Assembly: GCF_000003605.2 (NCBI RefSeq)
Contig: NW_003137827.1
Location: 280,843-300,364 of the forward strand
DNA: 19,522 bases
Source of the DNA: Saccoglossus kowalevskii
Lineage: Eukaryota > Hemichordata > Enteropneusta > Harrimaniidae
Direction of reading: 5' to 3'
Positions within the stretch are counted from its first letter, which is position 1. Each line of letters begins with the position of its first letter. Below are positions 1 through 8,632 of this stretch, piece after piece. Made by a program: the position numbers and the translations under genes. Below the pieces are notes generated by a model that worked only from the letters and a program-made list of their open reading frames with translations, made no database searches and was not told the origin of the DNA.

Positions 1-208
1 GTCCTGTTATTTGGTTACTCATGCAAATTAGGCAATTGGACATAAACATTGCCACGTGAGAGTGTTTTTTATTTTTAACCAGAAAATAAACAGCAATTTT
101 AACGGTGTTCCAATAAGAATTCATTGGTCAAATTTTCACAGAATGTTCTTTAGATAAAAATCTATATAAAAAACGAAAAAAAAACTATTTTTGATTGAAA
201 TTCACAAA

Positions 209-227
209 TAAACTGCATCTCTACCTT
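209..227 (-). repeat. Interspersed repeat fragment sharing a 19-nt word with 3776-3794
   Basis: The word TAAACTGCATCTCTACCTT occurs here and, as its exact reverse complement, at 3776-3794 inside the Harbinger element. The next few bases are also similar (AAGCTC here, GAACTC there). On the far side both copies run into AT-rich sequence that can be loosely aligned (TATATA, T-runs, then TGTGAA/TATGAA). The simplest reading is two diverged copies of one interspersed repeat in opposite orientation. The 19-nt identity is seen directly. The extent of the repeat and its family are unknown. Confidence 0.45.
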
Positions 228-939
228 AAGCTCCGGCAAAACGGTAGACATTGCGACGAGGTTTCTGTATTGTTTACGCGCTGCCGACCATGGCAATGGA
301 ACTCACAAAACCGATACTGGGCGGACATGCTGACTATGCTGACGTGCCGATCAATGTACGTGTAAATATATGTATTGAGTACGGACGGAGAATGCTTGTA
401 ACTCGGCATATTCTGTGATGATATCGGTGATATCATTGGTGTGAAATACGTAGTATTATTCGGGGTCGTAGCGACTGTTCATGATTTAACAAGTGATGAA
501 AAGTGTTCTAAATTAACCCCTTTGCAACCCCTTTTAGATTATGATATTGTTTAGTCAAATTTTAATTGATACATACAATAGACAATAACATACTACGAAT
601 CATTAGGCGCGATCACGTTTGATATCTCGATACAGAGTTGGGACTGAGTCGACTAGTGCTGAAAAAAATTAAACGCGATATCGGTCCTGGTGGGATGCAT
701 GGATCCAACTGGGCAGGCCCATGCGAGGATTGCCAACTATCCTGGGCGAGGTGACTATAAATCTATTAGTAATAGTCATCTGTTCATATGTAAAATCCCC
801 AGTTTATATTCACATTCATACGTTAATAACATTGACAGTTAGCTGACGCGTATGTAATTGCTACACTCCTTTTCAGTATTCCATTTTCAGTATTGTTAGT
901 TATGACTGAAAGTTCTTTTTCAACGTTTAACACAGCTCA

Positions 940-1130
940 TCCAGATGCGGCGGCACGAAATATTGTATAGGGAGTGTGATCTGCTCATCATCTCTCGCAC
1001 CGAACATGCTTCCCCTAAAAATGTTGAAATCTAGACCAACTGAAACGTTAATTCCTGCATTTTGAGGGGCAAATTTTGCTGACACAAAGGGTTACAACTT
1101 GATTTTAGGGGGCGACGCTCCCCAACACTA
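940..1130 (-). repeat. Probable fragment of an abundant invertebrate interspersed repeat
   Basis: Read on the minus strand, this stretch contains in order CCCCTCAAAATGCAGGAA, GTCTAGATTTCAACATTTTT, GGGGAAGCATG and TATTTCGTGCCGCC. This order of motifs resembles a repeat I recall from transcripts and transposons of many aquatic invertebrates (CAGGAAAT, TCTAGATTTCAAAATTTT, GGGGGAGCATGCCCC). It has no coding content. The assignment rests on memory of a motif order, not on an alignment, so it is tentative. The boundaries are approximate. Confidence 0.3.
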
Positions 1131-2502
1131 GAATAAAATCACTACGTTGATTAAATTATTGTGCTAGCAATCCCTACTCTATAGTGGATCCGTTCGCTAC
1201 GTGAATAGTGCTGAATATAATAAAAGAGCTCCACCCCCGTGCCGCCGTCACTGGCATTATTGTTATGAGAAATGCTGCTATGATAACTTCAATGCCAGTA
1301 GAGCAGCTTATTTAAAGCTCACCCTATTGTCGCATCAAGACAATTTAATGTAAGGTAACGCTTGGTAACCTCCCCCCCCAAAAAAAAACCACACAACGAG
1401 AGTGACTGGGACTGGGACTTCACAGTGGCCTAACATATGGCTTAAGATCATTTGAGTGTATCAAAGGCTGGTAACATGCTAATTTTCCCAATGTGGAGTG
1501 ACCTCACTCCATAAAATGTGTCCTTTAAACAAGGGTCATACAATTTACAATGGCTTTACACATTTTAAAAGTACTTCATACGACATCAGTATAGTGTTAG
1601 ACATGTTTAGTGGTTGCCAGGTTAATAGTTCGTAGATGTAAGTACTTCAATTGCGCTACTTTGTTCTAAATGGTACAAACCTTAGATTTTTTTACCGATA
1701 CTTGCGCAATTGTGTGAGACAAAACTAAATAAATGTGTCCATCTTTATCCTAGAGGGGTACACTTAAAACTAGTTTCATGTCAGAGCATAACTACTAAAA
1801 CGACAAGGTGTGGTATCTCTGACCAGCAATCCTTCATCCATAAAACTCAATAACTGTAAGTACAATAACAACTCCGTAATATTGAATTCATCTGTCGCTT
1901 GACTTATTCGAAACTTCGATAAAATAATAATTCTCTTACAAATATATATAAAAAACGGTTTTGGCGAACAGAGAACTACAGTTGGCTAATCTGCAGTTAT
2001 CCGCCCTACCCAAAATAAAATGCTTGCACACATTCCGCGTCAAATTAAACAGCACGACAATAACCATGGCAAAACAATGAGATAAATCACGTACATTTGA
2101 ATACACAAAGTTTGTAAAAAGTCATGTGGAAGGATGCAATTTCAATTATGATGTTTTGAAAAAAAAGTCCCTTATTTTGACATGTAATATCTGTCAGGAT
2201 AAAACTGAATCTGTATAATTGTTTTTCTATGTTTGCGATCGAGATTGAATGCAATGAATTCTTATGCAAATGTTGACAATTTGAGGAAACGAATTTTGTG
2301 AACGAATTTGTATGCAAATTGAGCTTGAGATGTGCGGCGGATTGGCAGGAAAAACGATAAGTGTGCATTCGTGGTCGACGAGGCTGACTACGGACAAGTT
2401 GGTGAAAAGGCAAGCCAGTTAACCAAGTATTCGACGGTTCGACGAGTCTGACTCCTGGCATGGTACTGCATAGGTTCTGGTGAGAGTATATAATCGAGTT
2501 AA

Positions 2503-2527
2503 TGTAATTGCCTTTGCTGTAATTGCC
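2503..2527. repeat. Left flanking repeats (TGTAATTGCC x2) of the 2528-2896 element
   Basis: TGTAATTGCC occurs at 2503-2512 and 2518-2527, and again at 2897-2906. The 2518 and 2897 copies directly abut the two ends of the intervening element, as expected of a 10-bp target site duplication. The extra upstream copy, offset by 15 bp, may be a small tandem duplication that predates the insertion. A length of 9-11 bp is typical of Mutator-like insertions, but that assignment is inference. Confidence 0.6.
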
Positions 2528-2896
2528 CCCCCCCCCCCACTCAGGATCCATAGGGGGCCGCATGCGCGTTCCCATTTTCTCGGGAAAGAGGGTACTTTTT
2601 GACGATCTGTCTCGGGAACATTTTCCCGAGAAAATCGTAGAAAAGGGGGTATTTTTTGCTTGTTTTCCCGAGATTCTCAAAATAGGGGGTGTATTTCAAA
2701 GCACTTCCCGAGATATACAAAAAAGGGGGGTTTAAAAGGAGTTCTAGACTGAAAAGTTCCCTAGATAGGGAGTGAAATTCATCGGAAAAGCCCGTAAAAG
2801 GGGGTTAAATTTTCTTCTTTTCCCTAGATAGGGGGGTCAAAAAAATGAGGGAACAAGCATAGGCCCCCCCCCTAAATATAGGGAGTGGGGGCCGGG
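2528..2896. mobile_element. MITE-like nonautonomous DNA element, 369 bp, with 10-bp TSD
   Basis: The segment is bounded by identical 10-bp direct repeats (2518-2527 and 2897-2906). Its ends are imperfect inverted repeats of about 30 bp: the left end reads CCCCCACTC then CCATAGGGGGCC, and the reverse complement of the right end reads CCCCCACTC then TTTAGGGGG. The inside is a degenerate tandem array, roughly 40 bp per unit. In each unit a CCCGAGA or CCCTAGATA word is followed by A-rich sequence and a GGGGG run (near 2623, 2666, 2706, 2759, 2789 and 2821). A 13-base C-run (2526-2538) spans the left junction. Open frames crossing it have no protein-like features. The long duplication suggests a Mutator-type MITE, which is an inference; no transposase is present. 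Confidence 0.6.
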
Positions 2897-2937
2897 TGTA
2901 ATTGCCGCGTGCAACAACTGAGAACTGAAATGTCGTC

Positions 2938-2951
2938 CACGTGAACACGTG
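2938..2951. promoter_or_regulatory. Paired E-box motifs CACGTG spaced 8 bp apart
   Basis: Two perfect CACGTG hexamers lie at 2938-2943 and 2946-2951, just outside the left end of the Harbinger element. CACGTG is the consensus for USF/MYC-type bHLH factors. No transcript start or gene is recognisable beside them, so function is unproven. The rest of 2907-3083 holds nothing I can identify. Confidence 0.25.
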
Positions 2952-3083
2952 TATTGAGGTGCGTTGCTAATCTAACTGAACCTTTGCTACATGAATATTG
3001 TGTATGCCGAGTTTGCATCAATGGTGATTCGTTAGGTTTTACCACGCCTGTTTACAATAATTTAGTGGAAACCGGGCATGAAT

Positions 3084-3106
3084 AATAGAGAGGTTTAGTT
3101 ACGCGT
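3084..3106 (+). repeat. Harbinger left terminal inverted repeat
   Basis: The 23-bp end includes the words AATAGAGAGGTTTAG and TTACGCGT. It is the reverse complement of 8610-8632 except at one position (T here, G in the other copy at position 16). Confidence 0.85.
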
Positions 3107-3140
3107 TCTAATTCAAATTTACGTGTGCTGAATACGCGCG

Positions 3141-3237
3141 CGTTACGTCATCGTCACGTGACACATACGCGGGAAGAACGGCTGGAAGTCGCCTTCGGAA
3201 CGTGTAGGTGCAGTTCTAGACGTTATTATCATTACGG
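3141..3237 (+). promoter_or_regulatory. Putative promoter and noncoding first exon of the Myb-like gene
   Basis: Just inside the left terminus lie a CRE/ATF-like TTACGTCA (3143-3150) and the 10-bp palindrome GTCACGTGAC (3153-3162), which contains an E-box. A good splice donor follows (ACGG then GTGAGT, with GT at 3238-3239). The matching acceptor is ATAG at 3357-3360, nine bases before the ATG at 3370. This layout fits a short untranslated first exon and a 123-bp intron. The motifs and splice signals are seen; promoter activity is inferred. Confidence 0.4.
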
Positions 3238-3360
3238 GTGAGTTCAAAAACAATTTTCTACAATTGTGCTCGCATTTTGCTACTAAATTCTTCTTATATG
3301 CAATATTGATAGTTAAGGTTAATACATCAATGACAAATATTCGTGTGTTTTTTATGATAG

Positions 3361-5009
3361 AATTTCGTCATGACAGCTGGATCATCTCAGTTGGCTCCTC
3401 ACAACCCAGTACCTAACATTCGGAAAACAAATTATGAGATTTGCTGCATAGCAGGATGTAATGTTACTGAGGGAGGTAGTAGCGGAAAATCCTTTCATTG
3501 CTACTCTAAAAGAATCGGAGAAAGCCTGGTCTGCTGTCGCCAAAAAACTTGTCGATGTTGACGAGTCGTTTGTTGTGGATGGTCGGCGGTGCAGAGAGAG
3601 GACTTATTTACTTTTGGAACACTATAAACAACAGGATATTGCGAGCCTGAAAATGTTAGTTAACGTTTTAAATCTTTTTTCAAACTGTTTTGGTACAACA
3701 TTCATCCAAAAAAATCGTTTTTTCCAAGGGCAGTCGATTTCGATTTTTTTGAATTTCTTTGTTAATTGTGAGTTCAAGGTAGAGATGCAGTTTACCTGAC
3801 AGGTATTTTAATTAGTTAATTAGGAAACTAAGATGACCTCCCTTGTCCACAAAACTATATATTTTTGGAAAGCTATTGTATGAATTTAAAATTTTTGTTA
3901 GTAGTTAGTTAATTGATTAACAAAAATTAGCTTCTAAACCATGCCTCTGTTTCCTGTCAAAATTGGTTAATGGGTACATCAGTTTACTATGAAGAAAGTG
4001 CCGTGTAGGAAAAGGTTCGACGTATGTGTGTGCAAGAGAGTAAAACGAGGCGATGTTGATCTTTTCAAACCTAAAGAAGAACTGATTTATTTCTCAGTAA
4101 TACAGAGATAATTAACACGTGTTGTTTATACAGTTGAAGTAAACAACTACTACTAATACTAAATATAAAGTTAGACATGAAAGACGGCATTAAAACTATC
4201 TACACACAGGATGTTGCGTAATCCATCTACTAATACCAGCCATGAACAATATGCGGTAAGAGTCTGTTTGATGGCGGCAGCGTTTGAGATAATACAACTA
4301 CTACACAGATTTTCCGACATGCCGTCTTGAAAACTGTCTACCAGTAAATAAAATAAAAATCATAAATTTAAATACAAATTGATAAAAAAAAATAAAAGCA
4401 AATTGACTAGAAATATTGGTCAAAAAGTTATTACTATAATCCTCTATTTGTTGTTGCAGATCTGGAAGTGAAGAACAGTATAGGGGAAAAAACATAACTG
4501 AATGCCATAAATGTGGGTGCCACATTCTAACTAAATAATCAGCTAAAATTATTCAATGTTTGGAATTGTGCTTAGTGACTCAAACTTTAATTAACAGGTT
4601 TTTGTTTTTGTTTAATATTCACATTCAGTAACCCAAACTTATTTGTTCTTTTAGCTGGCAACATTGAAAATGATAATAATGAGATAACATCTATGCCATC
4701 AACACCAAGCAAACACGTCGTTCTGCTTCCATGGTGATGTTTTGTCTTGTGTTCAAAAAAGACAAGATGATGAGGCTGGTTTCCGGCGAGATTGCTTTAA
4801 GAAGAGAGGAGTTGGAGTTAGAACGACAGCGACTTAAACTCGATAAGGAATACCTAGAAAATGATCGAAATGAAAGAGAAGAACGAGCTAAAATTGAATA
4901 TAGAGAAAGAAATATTATTTTTGAATTACTTAAAAAAAATCTTAGATTAATTGTTGTTTTATGTATGATTTTAATTTCAAATAATTTAAATTGTAAAATT
5001 TACCGATAA
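3361..5009 (+). pseudogene. Harbinger Myb/SANT-like DNA-binding protein (decayed)
   Basis: This is the partner protein of Harbinger elements, which binds the element ends and helps bring the transposase into the nucleus. Exon 2 (3361-3654) starts at ATG 3370. The Myb-like domain itself is read in another frame from about 3461, implying a frameshift near 3440-3470. That frame shows W-x2-VAKKL, then VDGRRCRERTYLLLEHY and QQDIASLK, which is typical of this family. A donor GT at 3655 and acceptor AG at 4458-4459 define an 805-bp intron, after which SGSEEQYR continues the family pattern; this exon stops at about 4533. A further exon starts after TTTTAG at 4654. It carries SMPSTPSK, a frameshift near 4711, then a charged coiled-coil tail rich in E, R, K and L (about 4780-4950) ending at the stop at 5007-5009. 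Two frameshifts make it a pseudogene. Family assignment is confident; exact exon ends are inferred. Confidence 0.75.
3776..3794 (+). repeat. Second copy of the 19-nt repeat word (inverse of 209-227)
   Basis: This lies inside the 805-bp intron of the Myb-like gene. It is the exact reverse complement of 209-227 and is followed by AT-rich sequence. It suggests that a small interspersed repeat inserted into the intron after the Harbinger element arrived, or was part of the element's own intron. The element boundary is not visible. Confidence 0.4.
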
Positions 5010-5341
5010 TTAAAAAAACATGTTTTTGTCTCGATTTTACCTCAGGAATGTTTTAATTGATCTCAATGAATATAATTAAAAAACAAACAAATGTAGATAT
5101 AAAGAATCACATACAAACTAAATAACCTTTGACACAAATATTATAGTGGTTTATTTAACACAGCATTCACTACTATGAATGAATGGTATATGATTACAAC
5201 ATAGCTGTTATTTACTACAACTGAAACATGTACAGTAAACTTACTATCTCTTGAACTAAATTTCATAATATGAACATTTACACTTATTTTTGTTTGAATC
5301 AAAATTCTCCATAGTTATAAAGCTAAAGTTTTTTCCTAAAA
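5010..5341. other. AT-rich gap between the convergent Harbinger genes
   Basis: The two Harbinger genes end facing each other across this gap, so it should hold both 3' untranslated regions. A TTTATT at 5150-5155 reads AATAAA on the minus strand, about 190 bp beyond the transposase stop, and is a plausible polyadenylation signal. No clear AATAAA was found on the plus strand; AATTAAAA-type sequence is present near 5067. There is no coding potential. Confidence 0.4.
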
Positions 5342-6390
5342 TTATTGTTCGCCATTGGTCAAATATTCTTCTAGAGATGGGGGTTGTACATTGAAAACGG
5401 TGCCAGTTTGACTCCCATAAATACATGTATGACAATTAGTGAGCAGTGCCCCTACCAAGTAATATTTTGCCACCGGTTGCAAAAATAATTTTAAATTCTT
5501 TCTAAAATCAAGAAAAACAAAATATCTAATTATTTTGCCAAAACCCCATTCGACACATTCACGTACTGAACTTATCTTTTTGTTAAACTCTTTCTCTTCA
5601 GGAGAGGGAAGAGCACCCTTAAATGGACATAGTAAATGTGGTCGCAAAGGGTAGGCTAGGTACACACTATATGGGTCACCATTTGGGGCATTCAGCTGTT
5701 GAAGTTGTTCCAATAAACCAATTTCTGCCAACATGGCAGCATCATGTCGTCTACCTTCAAATGGCCCAAACATGTGAGCTTATCAATATTTGGGAAATTA
5801 TGAATTAAAATTTAATAGCATGTATTCGTTTATGTCCACTGAAGACCTGTTTCTGATTATGTATTGGTCTTGATATAGATTGTGCTGTACCATCTATGAA
5901 TCCCCAACAGTTGGTGAGTGGAGAATCACGTTCATGAATCGCATTGCAAAATAACTGCAAAGATTCAGGTTGTACTTGTCCAGGGACTGCAGTAAATGTC
6001 CAAAATTATCGTTAATATGATTAAAAACAGTGTTGAATATTATGCTGTGTTCACTTCTTGAACGGCCAAATATGGGGATCAAATCGTTCAGGCGATTTGG
6101 ATAAACCAGACTTCTCAGTAGGACGCATAAACCTTCCACTCCAGTTGCCACAGTTTTGTTTGAACCTACAATTTTATGCGGAATTTTCAGAGCAGACTTC
6201 AAACGAAAAAGTTCATCTTTCTCAAATCTGAACATAGAAAGACATTGATTATTGGTCAGTGAAAGAATATCAATTCTGGCACCATCTGGAGTGGGAACTG
6301 TCGATGGAGAAATAGAGGTTGCCAGCAGACAAAGACCCTCATCTTGTAAACCATTAGCCAACAAAAGTAGATCAATGATGTCAATTATCT
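5342..6390 (-). pseudogene. PIF/Harbinger DDE transposase (DDE_Tnp_4 family), main exon, decayed
   Basis: The transposase is a DDE nuclease that excises and reinserts the element. Reading from 6390 after an acceptor (TTTTCAG, 6393-6391), the N-terminal part shows DEGLCLLA, FRFEKDE, KTVATGVEGLCVLLRSLVYP and IFGRSRSEHS. A frameshift near 5975 leads to NCWGFIDGT, the first catalytic Asp, and later SGHKRIHAIKF. Then come an in-frame TAA (5807-5805) and another frameshift near 5785. The last part restores MFGPFEGRRHD, the second catalytic Asp, and then AYPLRPHL. It continues with SSVRECVEWGFGKI, the likely catalytic Glu, and LLTNCHTCIYGSQ, and ends at the stop at 5344-5342. The usual GDPAYPL motif has lost its Gly-Asp (VYLAYPL here), consistent with a 6-bp deletion. 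One stop, two frameshifts and the motif loss make it nonfunctional. Catalytic residue assignments follow the family pattern. Confidence 0.85.
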
Positions 6391-6440
6391 CTGAAAATAA
6401 TATACAAATACAGTAACGGATTCATTAAATATTTTTATTA

Positions 6441-6473
6441 GTCCCCGTTCGGACGAAGTCCGAAAACGGGGAC
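6441..6473. repeat. Terminal hairpin of the nested element
   Basis: Arms GTCCCCGTT and AACGGGGAC pair perfectly. An inner CGGAC/GTCCG stem closes a GAA loop, leaving a 2-nt AA bulge. Such a hairpin close to one end is characteristic of rolling-circle (Helitron/Helentron) 3' termini. The base after the outer arm on the minus strand is T, followed by AAT. Confidence 0.75.
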
Positions 6474-6480
6474 TTATAAT

Positions 6481-7900
6481 TCGGTCTCTGTCCGTCCGTG
6501 TGTCCGTGCGTCCGTCCGGAGTCATATCTCAGAGTCCCTTGGACCGATTCCGTTCATTCTTTGCATGTGCCTAGTACTTTATGTGGGACATATGCACATG
6601 CAGTGGTTTAGCGATTCGATTCAAAATGGCCGACTGGCAGCCATCTTGTTTTTTGAAAATGTTGTATTTTGGACATGCTTTGTCAGTTTTCATTCAAACT
6701 TGGTACATAGATTATACATGTTAGGATACATGTCCATGATGATTTATTTCACAATTGGATCAAAGATGGCCGACTGGCAGCCATCTTGTTTTTTGAAAAT
6801 GTCGTATTTTGGACATGCTTTGTCAGTTTTCATTCAAATTTAGTACATAGATCATACATGTTAGGATACATGTCCCCGACCGCCCGTGAGTTCCTGAGTC
6901 TGTCCGTCCGTCTGTCCGTCTGTCCGTGCGTCAGTCTATCCAACGTCATATTTCAGAATCCTGTGGACCGATTCCGTTCATTCTGTGCATGTGCCTAATA
7001 CCTTATGTGGGACATATGCACATGCAGTGGTTTAGCGATTCGATTCAAAATGGCCGACTGGCAGCCATCTTGTTTTTTGAAAATGTTGTATTTTGGACAT
7101 GCTTTGTCAGTTTTCATTCAAACTTGGTACATAGATTATACATGTTAGGATACATGTCCATGATGATTTATTTCACAATTGGATCAAAGATGGCTGACTG
7201 GCAGCCATCTTGTTTTTTGAAAATGTCGTATTTTGGACATGCTTTGTCAGTTTTCAAATTTACTACATAGATCATACATGTTAGGATACATGTTCCCGAC
7301 CGTCCATGAGTTCCTGAGTCTGTTCGTCCGTGTGTCCGTCTGTCCGTGCGTCAGTCTATCCAACGTCATATTTCAGAATCCTGTGGACCGATTCCGTTCA
7401 TTCTTTGCATGTGCCTAGTACCTTATGTGGGACATATGCACATGCAGTGGTTTAGCGATTCGATTCAAAATGGCCGACTGGCAGCCATCTTGTTTTTTGA
7501 AAATGTTGTATTTTGGACATGCTTTGTCAGTTGTCATTCAAACTTGGTACATAGATTATACATGTTAGAATACATGTCCATGATGGATCAAAGATGGTCG
7601 ACTGGCAGGCATCTTGTTTTTGTTTTTTTATGCGGTATCTTGGACGTGCTCTGTCAGTTTTCATTCAAATTTGGCACATACATGTACTTTATACATGTTA
7701 GGATGCATATCCATGACAATTTGTTTCAAAATCTGGTCAAGGATGGCCGATTGACAGCCATCTGACTTTTTGGCCTTACTACTATATTTCCACAATTTAT
7801 GTACCATTTTCATTCGTATTTGGCACATACATCATACATATCAGTGTGTTTCATAATCAGATCAAAGATGGCTGAATAACGGCTGTTTTTATTTTGGCCA
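6481..7900 (+). repeat. Two-level tandem repeat: units of about 420 bp, subunits of about 140 bp
   Basis: Landmark word ATGG[CT][CT]GACTGGCAG, in the first and second half of each unit, starts at 6626, 6766, 7050, 7190, 7470 and 7594. Spacing is 140, 284, 140, 280 and 124 bp. This gives full units offset by 424 and 420 bp, each with two subunits. Degraded subunits continue at 7743 and 7868. Each full unit opens with a TCCGTCCG/TGTCCG-rich stretch followed by GGACCGATTCCGTTCATTC. The subunit core is itself palindromic (AAGATGGC...GCCATCTT, e.g. 6763-6787). Early units are nearly identical, while the array decays toward 7900. Open frames through the array are by-products of the repeat, since the same peptide recurs in two frames. 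Confidence 0.9.
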
Positions 7901-8042
7901 TATTGCTATGACACGAAACACGTGTTTTGATGTAAATAAACAATCTGTTGTATACGCCACTTGGAACTCAAGTTTCAAGGACACGCTCGCGACAACTCCT
8001 CCGCTTTAATATGACGAGCACAAAGAGAACTTAACGGGGACT

Positions 8043-8401
8043 GTGTCATTTTCAATGACTTGTTTTAGTTATATTTGAAAATACAACTTGTACATGTAGT
8101 TGAAATCCAATAATCTGGTTTCTTTGTTGCATTGGGCAATGCAAAAGTATGAATAGTCCACAGCCAGTTATCTATTCTCATTAAAAAATAAGAATTAAAA
8201 TCGTGGACCCCTAGGTTAAAGATAAATGGCTTTATATATCGTACGTTTCTTAACATTTTTACGTAATACAAATTTAGAGCGACGGACAACTATTCAGGGG
8301 TACATAAAATACTAGGTTTTTATGCCGAAAAAAACAAACAAAAGGTGAGTTTTATATTCGAAAATATACTAGTTTTATTGTAACTTGTAATTTATACTTA
8401 C
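8043..8401 (-). other. Rest of transposase intron 1
   Basis: This AT-rich stretch joins the nested element to the putative splice donor of transposase exon 1 (minus-strand CTTTG then GTAAGT, GT at 8401-8400). A short minus-strand open frame here resembles no known family and lies wholly inside the inferred intron, so I do not call it a gene. Confidence 0.35.
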
Positions 8402-8440
8402 CAAAGGCAGCAAAAGTTGGCAATATTTTACGGATCGTGA
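8402..8440 (-). pseudogene. Putative transposase exon 1 with a lost start codon
   Basis: On the minus strand the sequence reads KILPTFAAF and then meets a consensus donor (GTAAGT at 8401-8396). Joining it to the acceptor at 6391 continues in frame as E-IIDIIDLLLLANG, which merges with the recognised transposase N-terminus. No ATG precedes it in frame before a TGA. The codon before LPTFAAF is ATA, so a former ATG may have mutated. The donor and the frame match are seen; that this was the start is inference. Sequence from here to the right terminus (8441-8609) would hold the transposase promoter, but no clear core motif is visible. Confidence 0.35.
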
Positions 8441-8609
8441 ACGCTGATTGTCGTCAAATCACAGTGTAGTGGCTCCCTCAGCGACATACAGATACACGCT
8501 TTCTTTTTTAAGGTTCGCGTGTTACAACGCCCAACTAAACTCAGACGCCGAAACTGACAGTTATACGTGTACAGGTAGACCAGACGCATGGAATTACTTA
8601 CGCGTAATT

Positions 8610-8632
8610 ACGCGTACCTAAACCTCTCTATT
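8610..8632 (-). repeat. Harbinger right terminal inverted repeat
   Basis: This is the reverse complement of 3084-3106 with one mismatch. A second ACGCGTAATTACGCGT palindrome-like word (8600-8615) overlaps its inner side. Confidence 0.85.

Larger units (their letters stand above)
1..2502. other. No gene recognised; AT-rich intergenic or intronic DNA
   Basis: I see no credible coding exon in this stretch. The open frames are short, biased by composition and match no family I know. It contains short homopolymer tracts, such as a C-run followed directly by an A-run near 1372-1390. It also contains two repeat fragments listed separately (209-227 and about 940-1130). A 15-base word, TCGACGAG[G/T]CTGACT, occurs twice near 2375 and 2435 and may mark a small local duplication. 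Nothing else stands out on either strand. Confidence 0.5.
6440..8042 (-). mobile_element. Nested tandem-repeat element, Helentron/HINE-like (tentative)
   Basis: The segment begins AGTCCCCGTT and ends AACGGGGACT, a perfect 10-bp inverted pair. The 6441 end forms a strong hairpin: a 9-bp GTCCCCGTT/AACGGGGAC stem plus an inner 5-bp CGGAC/GTCCG stem around GAA, with a 2-nt bulge. The other end has only the single arm. Between them is a large tandem array described separately. No target site duplication and no protein are visible. Short shared subterminal repeats, a terminal hairpin and a tandem core without a target duplication match nonautonomous Helentron-related elements (including mollusc 'pearl'-type elements). 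On that model the hairpin end is the 3' end, giving minus orientation. It lies in the transposase intron between the donor at 8401 and the acceptor at 6391, so it inserted after the Harbinger. Family assignment is inference. Confidence 0.5.
3084..8632. mobile_element. PIF/Harbinger DNA transposon, degraded, with a nested insertion
   Basis: The element is defined by inverted termini at 3084-3106 and 8610-8632 that match at 22 of 23 positions. It carries the two genes expected of an autonomous Harbinger: a Myb/SANT-like protein on the plus strand and a DDE_Tnp_4 transposase on the minus strand, arranged tail to tail with about 330 bp between them. Total length is 5549 bp. Removing the 1.6-kb element nested at 6440-8042 leaves about 3.9 kb, a normal autonomous length. 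Harbinger insertions usually duplicate 3 bp. No clean 3-bp duplication is visible next to these termini, so the flanks have decayed or the outermost bases are slightly misplaced. Both genes contain stops or frameshifts, so the copy is inactive. Confidence 0.85.

Noticed and set aside
2425-2455. GGTTCGACGAGTC resembling a tRNA B-box
   Set aside because: It does not match the full GGTTCGANNCC pattern, no A-box sits at the right distance, and no cloverleaf could be drawn.
2087-2680. 197-codon minus-strand open frame
   Set aside because: It runs across the MITE boundary and its flanking duplication, has no recognisable motif, and its N-terminal part is encoded by the G/C-run repeat. It is treated as chance.
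6565-7765. Several plus-strand open frames with near-identical peptides (FFENVVFWTCF and similar)
   Set aside because: They are translations of the 420/140-bp tandem repeat in shifting frames. The same DNA repeats give overlapping frames, so no protein is supported.
6481-7900. Regular repeats considered as a CRISPR array
   Set aside because: Units are 140-420 bp and contiguous, without short repeats and unique spacers, and the genome is eukaryotic.
3084-8632. A 3-bp target duplication for the Harbinger element
   Set aside because: I compared the bases outside both termini at several offsets (AAT/ATT, TAA/TTT, ATA/TAT and others) and none is a direct match, so none is claimed.
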